Shown one piece after another: positions 19,822-28,424 of a stretch of 28,424 nt of DNA. This DNA is from Intoshia linei (lineage: Eukaryota > Orthonectida > Rhopaluridae), in contig LWCA01000435.1 in the NCBI GenBank assembly GCA_001642005.1, positions 1-28,424 of the forward strand, written 5' to 3'. Every line of letters begins with the position of its first letter. Within the stretch, counting starts at the first letter, position 1. Under the pieces are notes generated by a model. It was not told where the DNA came from. It saw only the letters and a list, made by a program, of their open reading frames with translations, and did not search any database. The position numbers were made by a program, and so were the translations under genes.

Positions 19822-22737
19822 ATGACAATCATTGATTATGCTGTAATTATTCTTGGTGATGCCAAGGTTGGAAAAACTTGCATTATTCGAAGATTTATCA
19901 AGGGCACTTTTACTGATCAATATATTGCCACTGTTGAAGATGTATATACTCAGGTAATTTGCGGTGTTATTTTATTGTTATTTATTTCAAGGTATGACAA
20001 GTTACATGTAAAAAATAAACCCATGATTTTAACGAAATGGGTTAATTACATCGTAATTACTTTTACTTCAGGATGCACCTGTGAAATACATTAAAATTTA
20101 GACGCACGTTAAATTTTTATAAGAAAACGCACATCGGTATTCTAAAATGTGGTTTACTCATTGTGCAATGATTAAAATTGTTGTAATAATAAAAAATTAC
20201 TTAATAATACTTTCATTAATTATATGTAAATGCGACAACAATGTACTAAGAAATTTGGTAAAAATTTCAAAATTCGCGTTAAATTCATTTTCACTGCGTT
20301 AATTGAGGAATTGACACAGGTGGGGAAAATTCAGCCATAAGGCCGCATACGGCCTTGTTGACAATTTGGTACGTCATTCTGAACAATTTGAATTATTTTT
20401 CATTTAAAATTATTTTATTTATTATATTACAGTCTAAGTACTTTTTAACGGAATTGAAAATTCCGTAATTCCGTCAATGTAAAATTTCCCCATAGGAACA
20501 CCCCAGTTAACGGAATTTAATTTTTTTAAAAAACCATTAAATGGTGATATTTTTAGTTATTATGAGTTTTTGAATAATACATGACAAGCAATATACACAA
20601 AATATTATCAATTAATCCACATTAGTTTCTTAGGTCCATGGAAAATTTTATAAATTTTAAATTATTTACAAATATAAAATATTCAGTTAAAAATGATATT
20701 TCCGCAATTATAGTAATTATTTCTAATTAACCAATCTAATTATTTAAATAACTATTTAAAATGATAACAAATTGACTTCTAATTAGTAAAAAAATTAGTT
20801 TATATTGATGATAGTCATCAAAAATAGATTCTAGAGCTTTAGAGATATAATTATTATTAACCGTATGTTTGGTTTATACAAATTCGTTAAAAAATAAATA
20901 ATACAAAATTCCGTTAATTAATAATATTAATTTTTGGTAAAATGGGATTACTCAGAAAGATATTGGTAAAAGCGGTTTTTTTCGTTAAGGGTTGGTAAAA
21001 TAAGATTTTTTCCTTAAGGGTTGATAAATTACGTTTTTTCTCATAAGATTTTACTAAATTAAATAAAATAAGCTAAAAATTTATCATTCACCCCCTAATA
21101 AAATTATTCACATTTTGGGATGACCAGTCACCATGAGAATCACTGCTGTATTTGATTAAATTTTATTTAAAAAGGTGCGGCCTTATTAAATTTTGTTGGG
21201 ACGTTAGTGCAACCTTCGAACAGTAAATACTTCCCAACCTCTGAATAAACACAAAAAAATACCGCGTTAACCGAATTTCACGTTAATCGAGGAATATGTT
21301 TCTATTCTGATGAATAATTCTATATGTACATTGCAATAAATTTAGAGAATTAGCGACAATAAAAAATTGTGTGTCATGAAAATATATGATACAGCAGGAT
21401 CATATCAATTTCCGGCTATGCGATCATTATCGATAAAAAAAGCGGACGCTATAATATTAGTTTATTCGATAGACAGCTTGGAATCTTTAAAAACATGCGA
21501 ACGTCTTCATGATGAAATCAAGGAAATAAAATCAACACAAATTTCACAAACACCAATTTTATTAGTAGGTAAAGTTAACATTGATTTTATATGAATTATA
21601 ATTTAAAACTTGAGATTGCATTCCTCACTTACTAGAACAGTGGTTTCCAATTCAAATAGTGTACCGAGTCTGTACTATATATATTTTTAATTATAATATA
21701 ATACGGATTTTTGAAATATAGATATTCTCTATTTATATAGTCATGTTATCACTAAATAAGGTCATGTTTGCATTTGATATAGTCATGTTTGCATTTAATA
21801 TAGTCATAATTATGACTAATAATAAACATAATGACTATATTATAAAATCAAATATGACTATATTAAATGCAAACATGACTATATAAATAGAGAACATCTA
21901 TAATAACGTAGCGGTCGTCTAGGCTTAGAAATAAATTCCTAACATCTGGAAACTCTGTAATTAATATTAAAAATAAACAAAAGTTGATAAAATTTTGCGC
22001 ATATTTTATTTGAATGTCACGGACCCAGGCATATAGTTTGGGGCGTAAAGATACAAAATTCAGTTAATTGTATTAGCCACGAAAAACTACCAGAATTCGT
22101 GTTTGTTAAAATTTTAACACTTTTTATTCAATCTTACAAAAATAATGTAATTTTGGTTTTTGACCGAAGATACAAATATTTGATGTTGAAATTTATCCTA
22201 GTATCAGTGTCAGATAAAAACGACTCAGTGTATGTTTTTAAATTATTGGTACTCTTAGTTTTATAAATAAATGGCTACACACATTTTGAGCTACTTTTAC
22301 TTTATATAAGCAACAATATTACTAAACTGGAGATGTTAAAATTATTGTTACAAATCTTTCCTGAGTTGGGGTTATTATTTAAAGCACCAGTAATTATATA
22401 AATCGAACAACCTTAGACAGCGCACTGATATATACAATAATTATATTTGGAATATACAATTACAATAATATAATAAAAAACTGAAAATGTCAATAATTTT
22501 TTTGAAAAATTAGGAAACAAATCAGATATTACGGAAGCCGAAATAAAAGTAAAATCAATTGACGCTGAAATTTTGGCTCGAAGAATGCGAGTAGGTTTTA
22601 TACAAACATCTGCGAAAAAGAACCGAAACGTAGATGAAATGTTTCAAAAGTTACTACGAATGGATGTTAAACATAGACTAAGTATAAACATCAACAAACA
22701 TGTAAACTCAAGATCATTTCCCTGTATTATTTCGTAA
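19822..22737 (+). CDS. Di-Ras-like small GTPase, 3 exons
   Basis: Exons 19822-19953, 21346-21568 and 22514-22737 join in phase (0, 1) into 192 residues, close to the 198-199 of human DIRAS1/2. Ras-superfamily motifs are all present: P-loop GDAKVGKT (12-19), switch I TVEDVY (37-42), DTAGSYQFPAM (59-69), NKSD (120-123) and TSAKK (150-154). The protein ends CIIS, a CAAX box that would be prenylated and anchor it to membrane. KGTF and SYQFPAM with LSI point to the Di-Ras branch rather than Ras, Rap or Rheb. Ser63 replaces the catalytic Gln61 of Ras, as in Di-Ras proteins known to hydrolyse GTP poorly. The P-loop DAK in place of the usual AGG is unusual. The ATG at 19822 is preferred because an in-frame stop lies just upstream at 19789. 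Introns are 1392 and 945 bp and carry repeats. Confidence 0.93.
20970..21055 (+). repeat. Tandem ~30-bp units (GTTAAGGGTTGGTAAA type)
   Basis: Two to three head-to-tail units of about 30 bp carry TTAAGGGTTGGTAAA or a variant, each followed by a GATTTTTTCC-like tract. The same unit occurs at about 23895-23950, 25990-26060 and 26410-26525, always in introns of the Di-Ras or PPWD1 gene. Confidence 0.65.
21717..21902. repeat. Large inverted repeat (hairpin, ~186 bp)
   Basis: The outermost 31 bases of the two arms (starting TATAGAT and running through ATATAGTCATGTT) pair with one mismatch. The centre is an 18-bp perfect palindrome, TAGTCATAATTATGACTA, around 21801-21818. The motif ATATAGTCAT recurs several times in both arms. 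It lies in intron 2 of the Di-Ras gene and would form a long stem in the nuclear transcript. No flanking target duplication was identified. Confidence 0.85.
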
Positions 22738-22740
22738 TTT

Positions 22741-22746
22741 AATAAA
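22741..22746 (+). terminator. Poly(A) signal of the Di-Ras gene
   Basis: AATAAA starts 4 bases after the TAA stop (22735-22737). Cleavage 10-30 nt downstream would place the 3' end at about 22757-22776, reaching the 3' untranslated region of the converging PPWD1 gene. Confidence 0.65.
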
Positions 22747-22764
22747 CCCATTTAAATGTACATT

Positions 22765-22770
22765 TTTATT
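22765..22770 (-). terminator. Poly(A) signal of the PPWD1 gene
   Basis: TTTATT on the plus strand is AATAAA on the minus strand, 15 bases beyond the PPWD1 stop (22788-22786). The transcript would end near 22735-22755, overlapping the end of the Di-Ras gene. Confidence 0.6.
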
Positions 22771-22785
22771 TGCTACATTTACAAT

Positions 22786-25700
22786 TTAAACATTTTTGAG
22801 TGATATACTAATAATTTTAATATCATCCAATGGTTTATCTGTGTCTTCGTCCGTTTTTACTTTGCTAATTTGATCTACAGTGTTCATTCCTTTGATAGTT
22901 ATACCAAAAAGAGTGTGTTTACCATCTAACCAGGCCTAATTATATAAAAATAAACTCAATTACATACAATTGTATACATTAATAAGTTACAGTAAAATAA
23001 TGAATATTAATTATTAAATTTGACAAAAATATTAAACTTACAGCTGGTACAACTGTTATAAAAAATTGAGATCCATTGGAATTTGGTCCAGCATTAGCCA
23101 TACTAACAGAAAAGGCTTTGTCGTGTTTCAAATTAGGACTAAATTCATCCTCAAATTCTTTATTCCAAATAGATTTCCCACCTCGACCATCCCCTTAAAA
23201 TACAGTCAAAGCAGTTTAATTCAATTTAAAAAACCTTGTGGGTCTCCAGTTTGAATCATGAAATTTTTTATAACTCTGTGAAAAATGTGCCCATTATAAT
23301 ATCCATTTTTAGCATGTGTAGCAAAATTTTCACAAGCTTTGGGACATCTACACAAAATGTATGTAAAATCATAATTAATATCTCAACTTACTCTTCCATG
23401 TGTAATTTTATTGTGACATCTCCTAGAGTAGTGTGAAGAATAGCAATATTGAAAGCTATGAATTTTTTAGTGTATAGGGAAATTTTGTTCATGTCGTCTT
23501 TGGTGGGTCGTTCATTATACACATCTCGTGAAATTCTAAATTCTAAATTATTTAAATTAAAAATTTGCATTACGTTTCAGTTTCAATTGGTCCGCGGCTG
23601 CTGAATAAATAAAATCTACTTTTATTGTGCGCTGTACAAAATAATATTGGATCATTTGCAACTAGAGAATGCATATAACTATTTTCATCAGAATACATTT
23701 CCATAGGATAGAATTTTGTTTCAGTACGACCTGACCCTTGAAACAATGCAATAGTTAAAATTCTCATATTTTCATTTTGTCCCAAAACTCGCATACATTT
23801 TCCAGTGTGTACATCAACAACTAGAAATTAAAAATAAAAATACATATTTTAAAAGAATATTCTTAAATCTAACCATTGTTACTATAAATCCACTTTTACA
23901 AACCCTTAAGGGAAAATCCACATTTACAAACCCCTAAGGAAAAATCCCAATTTTATTTTTTTGAAATTCATGTTATTTCTAACGACTTTATAGGTTGTAA
24001 CCAGGCCCCATCATAAAATAATTGGAATAATTTATTTCTGAGATTTATTTATTAGATGGAGAAATTGTATTGTATCCATGGATACACTATCATTTTTCTG
24101 TTTAGGGGCGTTAACCTAAAAAAGTTAGAGTACGTCCGGTTTATAATCCAATTAAAAGTCGGACCTCGTCAGAACTAGCTGTTATTCACAGCCAAGCTAA
24201 TATATAATTATAATCAAATATATTACATTTAACTCCAATCATGGTGGGATAAATTAAGTAATTTCCAGATTCATCGAATGCTATGATAAAAAAATAATAT
24301 TGTCGATACAATTCCATTAGTAATTACTCATTTCATATTTCAAGTGAGAAAATTTTCCTAGCTCGTTTTCAACAGCTATACGCCTTTGAATTTCCATATC
24401 TGTCGTCTGAGCTAAAACCTAACAGTTGAAATATTAAAAATTTTGATAAATAATTTAGAAAAATGTAAAAAACAGAATTTAAAGGGTATCTCATATAACT
24501 AATAAAATAATTTCGAAAAAAAGTTTTGATACTATAACTGTAAAGACATTCTTTTTAAATAGAATTTTTCTTATATTTTGGACAAATGATACAAATTACA
24601 TTGATATATACCTTTAAATATTGTTCATTAATACTATCACTCTCATCGATAGTCATAATAATTTTACACGTCTTTAAATTAAAAATATCAATCTAAAAGC
24701 AAGTTATATTTTATCACATCAAATAAAAATTAAAACCATTTTATCACAAGACATAATGGCAAATGAAAGTTCATCACAAGAAATACAAATTGATTTTATA
24801 GTGGTTTTTTTCTAAAATTTAAAAATTAAATTTTGCCAATTTTTGCATGAAAAAACTTCATAATCTTTTTTTATTTATTTGATTTTGAAATTTATAATGC
24901 ACCAGATAAAATAATAAACATTGAAATAACGATATAAATCAGTGTCCATTTTTGAAGTCCAGCAGATATGTGGAGATTTCATTATATCTGTTGAATTCCA
25001 AATTTCAAGCATTCCTATTTTATCGGTAGATATAAATATATCCTTATCATAGGCATACTAAAATTTAATTAAATGATGCATATCTATCAAATTTAGTTAA
25101 TTCACACATCACAAATTATAATGTCAAATAAATATGCTCAAACCTTTAAAATTGTAATATTGTCTCTGTGAACCCTATTATATTCAACAACTACAGATCC
25201 ATCACCCAGTCCATCATAAATAGATATGATGTGAGAGTTTGCTTTGACACTATACAAAATATTTTATTATTGTACATTGATACTCTTCTTCAAGTAAACA
25301 TACAGTAAGTAAGTAAAATTACGCAAGATTAATAAAATTCTATAAACTATTTCATATAAGGTCAAAAATATTCAACTTGAAAAAATAGAAAATTAATCAA
25401 GTTTTAATAGCCGATAAAATTGGAATTTTTCATTAAGGGTTGGTTTATTTATGGCTCTAAATTAAGTCTCTAGTATAAAATAATGATAAATAATTTTTAA
25501 AATGTTTTTTATATAAATTTCAAGTGATTTTAAAATTACAAAATAAATAAAATAAAAATTTTGTTTTTAAAAAAATCAAAATACAACAAAAAAGTGGGAA
25601 ACCGATATGAGGTAATTTGGTGTTTTTACCGTAAAGATATAAGTTTTTGAAAATGAAATTTATAATAATGTTCATGATTTTAAATTTTGTACCAGAAATG

Positions 25701-27648
25701 TATTTTTTAACTTGAAAATTATAGAACTCGTTTGATTTAAAAAAAGAATAATTGGTGTTTTTGACTCTGAAGGACTGTTTCGAAAATTGAAATTTGCGAT
25801 ATAACCTCACCCTCAAAAAACTGTTTTATAAATCGGTATTTGTAAAACCCTATGCATCTTACTTTTTTAAATAAATGGTTACAAACAGACATACATTTTT
25901 AGTTGAATTACGTTATATACAGAATATTCTTAAATCTATTCATTTTTACAAAAAATCAAATTTTACTAAAAATTTTTTTTTCTAACTTTAAGGGAAAAAT
26001 CCATATTTACCAAATCTAATAGGGAAAATCCAGCTTTACCAAGCCTTTAGGGAAAATTGACTCTTCTAAAAATGTATTCTAAAAAAATGCTACAACGTTT
26101 GACATGTCCTTCATGAAAAAAAAGGTTGATGTCATTAATGTTCTGTTAAAAATATTTACAAAGCGAGGAAGACCATTAAAACATATAATAAAACAAATAT
26201 CAAATATCAAATATTTTATGGAGTAAATTAAATAAATTATCATACATAATGAATAAAAATTTTTTACTTTTTATTTAAAACGTTTTATTTATTTCATCAG
26301 TTTGAGTAAGTAATAAAGTGGTTATAACATGTTTATCGATAATATTTCTATTTAAAAAGATTACTTTTTTTGTTTCTGATAATGAGTTTTTATGGAATAT
26401 TCTGCAATTCAGTAACATTGCTTTTTTCCTTTTAGGGTAGGAAACAGTGGATTTCATCTTTTAGGGTTAGTAAAACTGGATTTTTCCCTAAGGTTTGGTA
26501 AATTTTGATTTTTTGTAAAAATGGTTAAATTTTAGTAGACTTCTCTTTATATATATATAAGATAAATTACACGGCAATTCTTTTGTAAGTATGTTGAGAT
26601 CCATAACACCAAACGCATGTTACAGGTACATATAAAAATTTAATCATATTAATCATGTCTAAAACGGTCATTAATGTTTCTGTATGTATCATTTATCCCA
26701 GTCCCATCACTTTCGAGAAAAGGGCTTACATACCGATCTCCACCCGCGATTGAATGGACCAAAATTAAAATTAGACATAATGTATGCAAAAGATACCTTA
26801 TCTACACAAGCCACCACTCCCAGGTCTGGACTTGACAGTTTAAATTTAACAGACAAAATAGTTACGATATTCAAAAACATTATGGTTTAAATGCTAATTT
26901 TAGAAAAACGAGACCCGAAGGGTGTAGGTACGGTAGGTTCGGTTCTGGAATGTTTGAACACGAAAAATGCCTTTTTGTAAAATATAAAATACCAAAATTA
27001 ACAACATCAAAAATTTTTAAAGTTTTATCATCCGATATACTAGCAAAATAATCTCCATTTTTATCTGCACACATGTATAAAAGTTTGCCTAAAAATGGAA
27101 TATAGGTCTAAAAACGATAACAACAAACCAGAATGAGCTCTAAACTGTTTAACAAATTCAATCCCTTCAGCTTCTTGTTTTTTCCAAAATTTAATATGAC
27201 CATTTCGACTGCCACTTATAATGAAATTTGTTCTATATTAAAAAATACATAAATGTATAAAAAAAATTAAATAAAAAAAACTTTGTAACAATAACAGAAA
27301 CAACTTTATCTAAATGCATGTAGCTTTGTTCATATTCATTTTTATTTGGTAAATTGTCCAAGTAAATGGATTCGAATTTGTTGACTAAAATTTAAATTTA
27401 AATTAAGTACAGTACGCAATTTGTACAAATTCGATCAACGGAATTTTGCTTCTTTAGAAAGGGGTATCTGAAATAACACAAAAAATTTTCCATCAAATTC
27501 TGCCACCAATAAATGGAGACATTAATTTTTAATATAATAGATTTTTAATGAATATACGCTTTTTTCCAGTTTCAATATATTTGTCAAGTAATTTTAATGT
27601 AGTTGAGTCAGCATGGACTTTTTTTGTTTCAATTTTTTCATTCGTCAT
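22786..27648 (-). CDS. PPWD1: PPWD1: WD40 repeat and cyclophilin peptidyl-prolyl isomerase, 16 exons
   Basis: Exons, 5' to 3': 27648-27558, 27384-27282, 27232-27129, 27088-26993, 26658-26571, 25249-25144, 25057-24920, 24811-24737, 24692-24612, 24418-24328, 24280-24227, 23820-23574, 23535-23392, 23347-23235, 23193-23042 and 22935-22786. Total 1833 nt, 610 residues, no frame breaks; human PPWD1 has 646. PPWD1 is a nuclear, spliceosome-associated prolyl isomerase. The N-terminal WD part shows [61 protein letters not shown] and [24 protein letters not shown] links to the cyclophilin domain (about 456-610), with [14 protein letters not shown] (R497, F502, Q505), [15 protein letters not shown] and [11 protein letters not shown] (W563, H568). 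Key isomerase residues are kept, so it is probably active. Seven introns are 38-49 nt; intron 5 (1321 nt) and intron 11 hold repeats. The start is the ATG that lets exon 1 join [11 protein letters not shown] in phase. Confidence 0.95.
23850..23955. repeat. Partial copy of the ~30-bp-unit element in PPWD1 intron 11
   Basis: Begins AGAATATTCTTAAATCTA, the same left flank as the element at about 25921. It then carries two units with ACAAACCCTTAAGGG and ACAAACCCCTAAGG. The right end was not found. The rest of the 406-bp intron is AT-rich. Confidence 0.6.
25500..25925. repeat. Family A units in PPWD1 intron 5
   Basis: Contains GGTGTTTTTACCGTAAAG, a TTCATGATTTTAAA block, GGTGTTTTTGACTCTGAAGG and a right end with an ACAAACAGACATAC tract, matching the family A order. 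It is degenerate and non-coding. Confidence 0.6.
25940..26525. mobile_element. Inverted-repeat element with subterminal ~30-bp tandem units (~585 bp)
   Basis: Left end CATTTTTACAAAAAATCAAA (25941-25960). The inverted right end (26524-26500) carries the same sequence without a mismatch for 20 bp. Both ends continue into tandem units with TTTAGGGAAAA and TTTACCAA, so the inverted similarity extends past 100 bp. The interior (about 26070-26400) is non-coding. A minus-strand open frame at 26457-26275 vaguely resembles WD sequence, but the true PPWD1 exon 6 lies at 25249-25144. The element sits in intron 5 of PPWD1 and has the layout of a MITE. Confidence 0.7.
26690..26960. other. GC-richer patch in PPWD1 intron 4
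   Basis: Unlike its surroundings, this intron segment contains blocks such as CCGATCTCCACCCGCGATTG, CCACTCCCAGGTCTGGACTT and GTACGGTAGGTTCGGTTCTG. It may be an inserted transposon fragment. The plus-strand open frame 26684-26890 across it resembles nothing known and is not called a gene. Confidence 0.4.
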
Positions 27649-28163
27649 AATCAAATAACAAATTTAAATGTAAAGTTTATTGTAATTATAAATTACTTTA
27701 CAAAAAATTTTTATCAGTAATTCTAGAAGAAAAACTTTAAATTTTTTTACAAAGTGTGGTCACTTTATAGAGATTATAAATTTCGGAAGATTGTCATTCG
27801 ATACCATGTATAATGTCTCAATTATTATCAAATTGCAACAAAAATTTACATCAAATTTAACAATGACACAACTTTGTTTTCAACAAAAATTGTGAATTGT
27901 GAAAATTAAACGTCACTGTGTCAACAAAAATAAAATTACAAATTTCAAAATTGAGCTATAAAATATTAATATTATCTAGTAATTTCAAACATTCGTTGTA
28001 ATCTAACTACTGGAATGTTGACAATATCAATTGATTAATTAAATGTCCATTCTACATTTGTGTATGACTATTTACGAAACAAGATATTAACTATGGTGTC
28101 TCATCAAACAAAGTTTATAATACACGTCACTTTGATTAATATTAAAAAATAAGTTATATAACA
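27649..28163. other. Bidirectional intergenic spacer
   Basis: About 515 bp between the ATG of PPWD1 (minus) and the ATG of the signal-peptide gene (plus). It must hold both promoters. It is AT-rich throughout and no specific promoter element can be singled out. Confidence 0.45.
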
Positions 28164-28424
28164 ATGAATCGAAATTATATATTTTTTACTTTATTGTTCA
28201 TATTATTATATTTACCTCACTCTACAATGTCAAATTGGCTACATTCGGTAATATACTATGTCATAATAATAATATAATATTATATATACATTAGGGTGTC
28301 ACACGTTTCTGGGAAACAAGGGTTCTTAGTTCTTCATTTGTACGATATAAATATTACTACAATATAAATATAGTGAGTTTCGATAAATATTTAATAACAC
28401 AAAATTATATTTAAAAGTGTTTGA
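28164..28424 (+). CDS. Start of a signal-peptide protein (partial, runs off the edge)
   Basis: Exon 1 (28164-28247) encodes 28 residues: MNRN, then a strongly hydrophobic stretch (YIFFTLLFILLYLP), then a polar end. It looks like a signal peptide or first membrane anchor and closes with a GTAATA splice donor. Exon 2 (28295-28372), after a 47-nt intron, continues in phase with GVTRFWETRVLSSSFVRYKYYY and ends at a GTGAGT donor. The remaining 52 bases would be intron. 54 residues are visible; I do not recognise the family. The pattern ATG plus hydrophobic core plus two consensus donors supports a real gene. Confidence 0.6.

Noticed and set aside
21650-21955. CAGTGGTTTCCAA near 21647 with GGAAACTCTG near 21948 as a hAT element around the hairpin
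   Set aside because: The ends are only loosely inverted and the flanking 8-mers do not match, so no insertion can be shown.
26275-26457. Minus-strand open frame with weak WD-repeat resemblance as a PPWD1 exon
   Set aside because: It could be joined in phase, but the exon at 25249-25144 ([18 protein letters not shown]) matches the PPWD1 family position far better and also joins in phase. The 26275-26457 stretch overlaps a repeat end.
26684-26890. Plus-strand 68-codon open frame
   Set aside because: It lies inside PPWD1 intron 4, resembles no family and crosses the GC-richer inserted patch.
26880-27074. Single-exon reading through the PPWD1 intron 4 donor
   Set aside because: Reading on past VVNFG gives sequence unlike PPWD1. 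Splicing to the exon starting GAC ATG at 26658 restores the conserved DMINM.

Overview
The window is AT-rich nuclear DNA from an animal, probably an invertebrate. The evidence is spliced genes with GT..AG introns, animal families (a Di-Ras GTPase, an EML-type protein, an EGF/Sushi protein) and many degenerate DNA transposons. I cannot name the species. Several introns are extremely short (33 to 49 nt) and sit beside others of 0.1 to 1.4 kb. All exon chains below were built by hand from the sequence, by matching splice sites, reading phase and remembered family patterns. No alignment was run.

Layout, left to right. 437-1221 (-) is a broken piggyBac transposase. About 1.2-3.7 kb is repeat-derived DNA. 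3792-6650 (+) is a complete four-exon CTR1/SLC31-type copper transporter with a hAT-type MITE in intron 2. 6.7-9.6 kb is mostly repeats, with one possible small membrane protein (7896-8114, -). 9659-13030 (-) holds the 3' exons of a secreted EGF/Sushi protein; a long intron there contains a nested transposon and a second copy of the MITE. 13380-14141 (-) holds five exons of an EML-type WD-repeat protein. 14.2-18.2 kb is transposons and AT-rich spacer. 18196-18725 (+) encodes the C-terminus of a mitochondrial-type glutamyl-tRNA synthetase. 18871-19250 (+) is a two-exon gene for an unrecognised 111-residue protein. 19822-22737 (+) is a complete three-exon Di-Ras-like GTPase. 22786-27648 (-) is a complete 16-exon PPWD1 (WD40 plus cyclophilin; 610 residues). 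28164 to the right edge (+) is the start of a gene with a signal peptide.

The genes do not form a pathway; this is an ordinary animal gene neighbourhood. Three arrangements stand out. The Di-Ras and PPWD1 genes converge with 48 bp between stop codons and facing poly(A) signals. PPWD1 and the secreted-protein gene diverge from a roughly 0.5 kb spacer. The EML and EGF/Sushi gene pieces abut although both look incomplete. I see no CRISPR array, rRNA, phage or bacterial system. The transposon landscape (several hAT-type insertions with intact 8-bp target duplications, a MITE pair sharing a target motif, a large intronic hairpin) and the ultrashort introns are the most distinctive contents.
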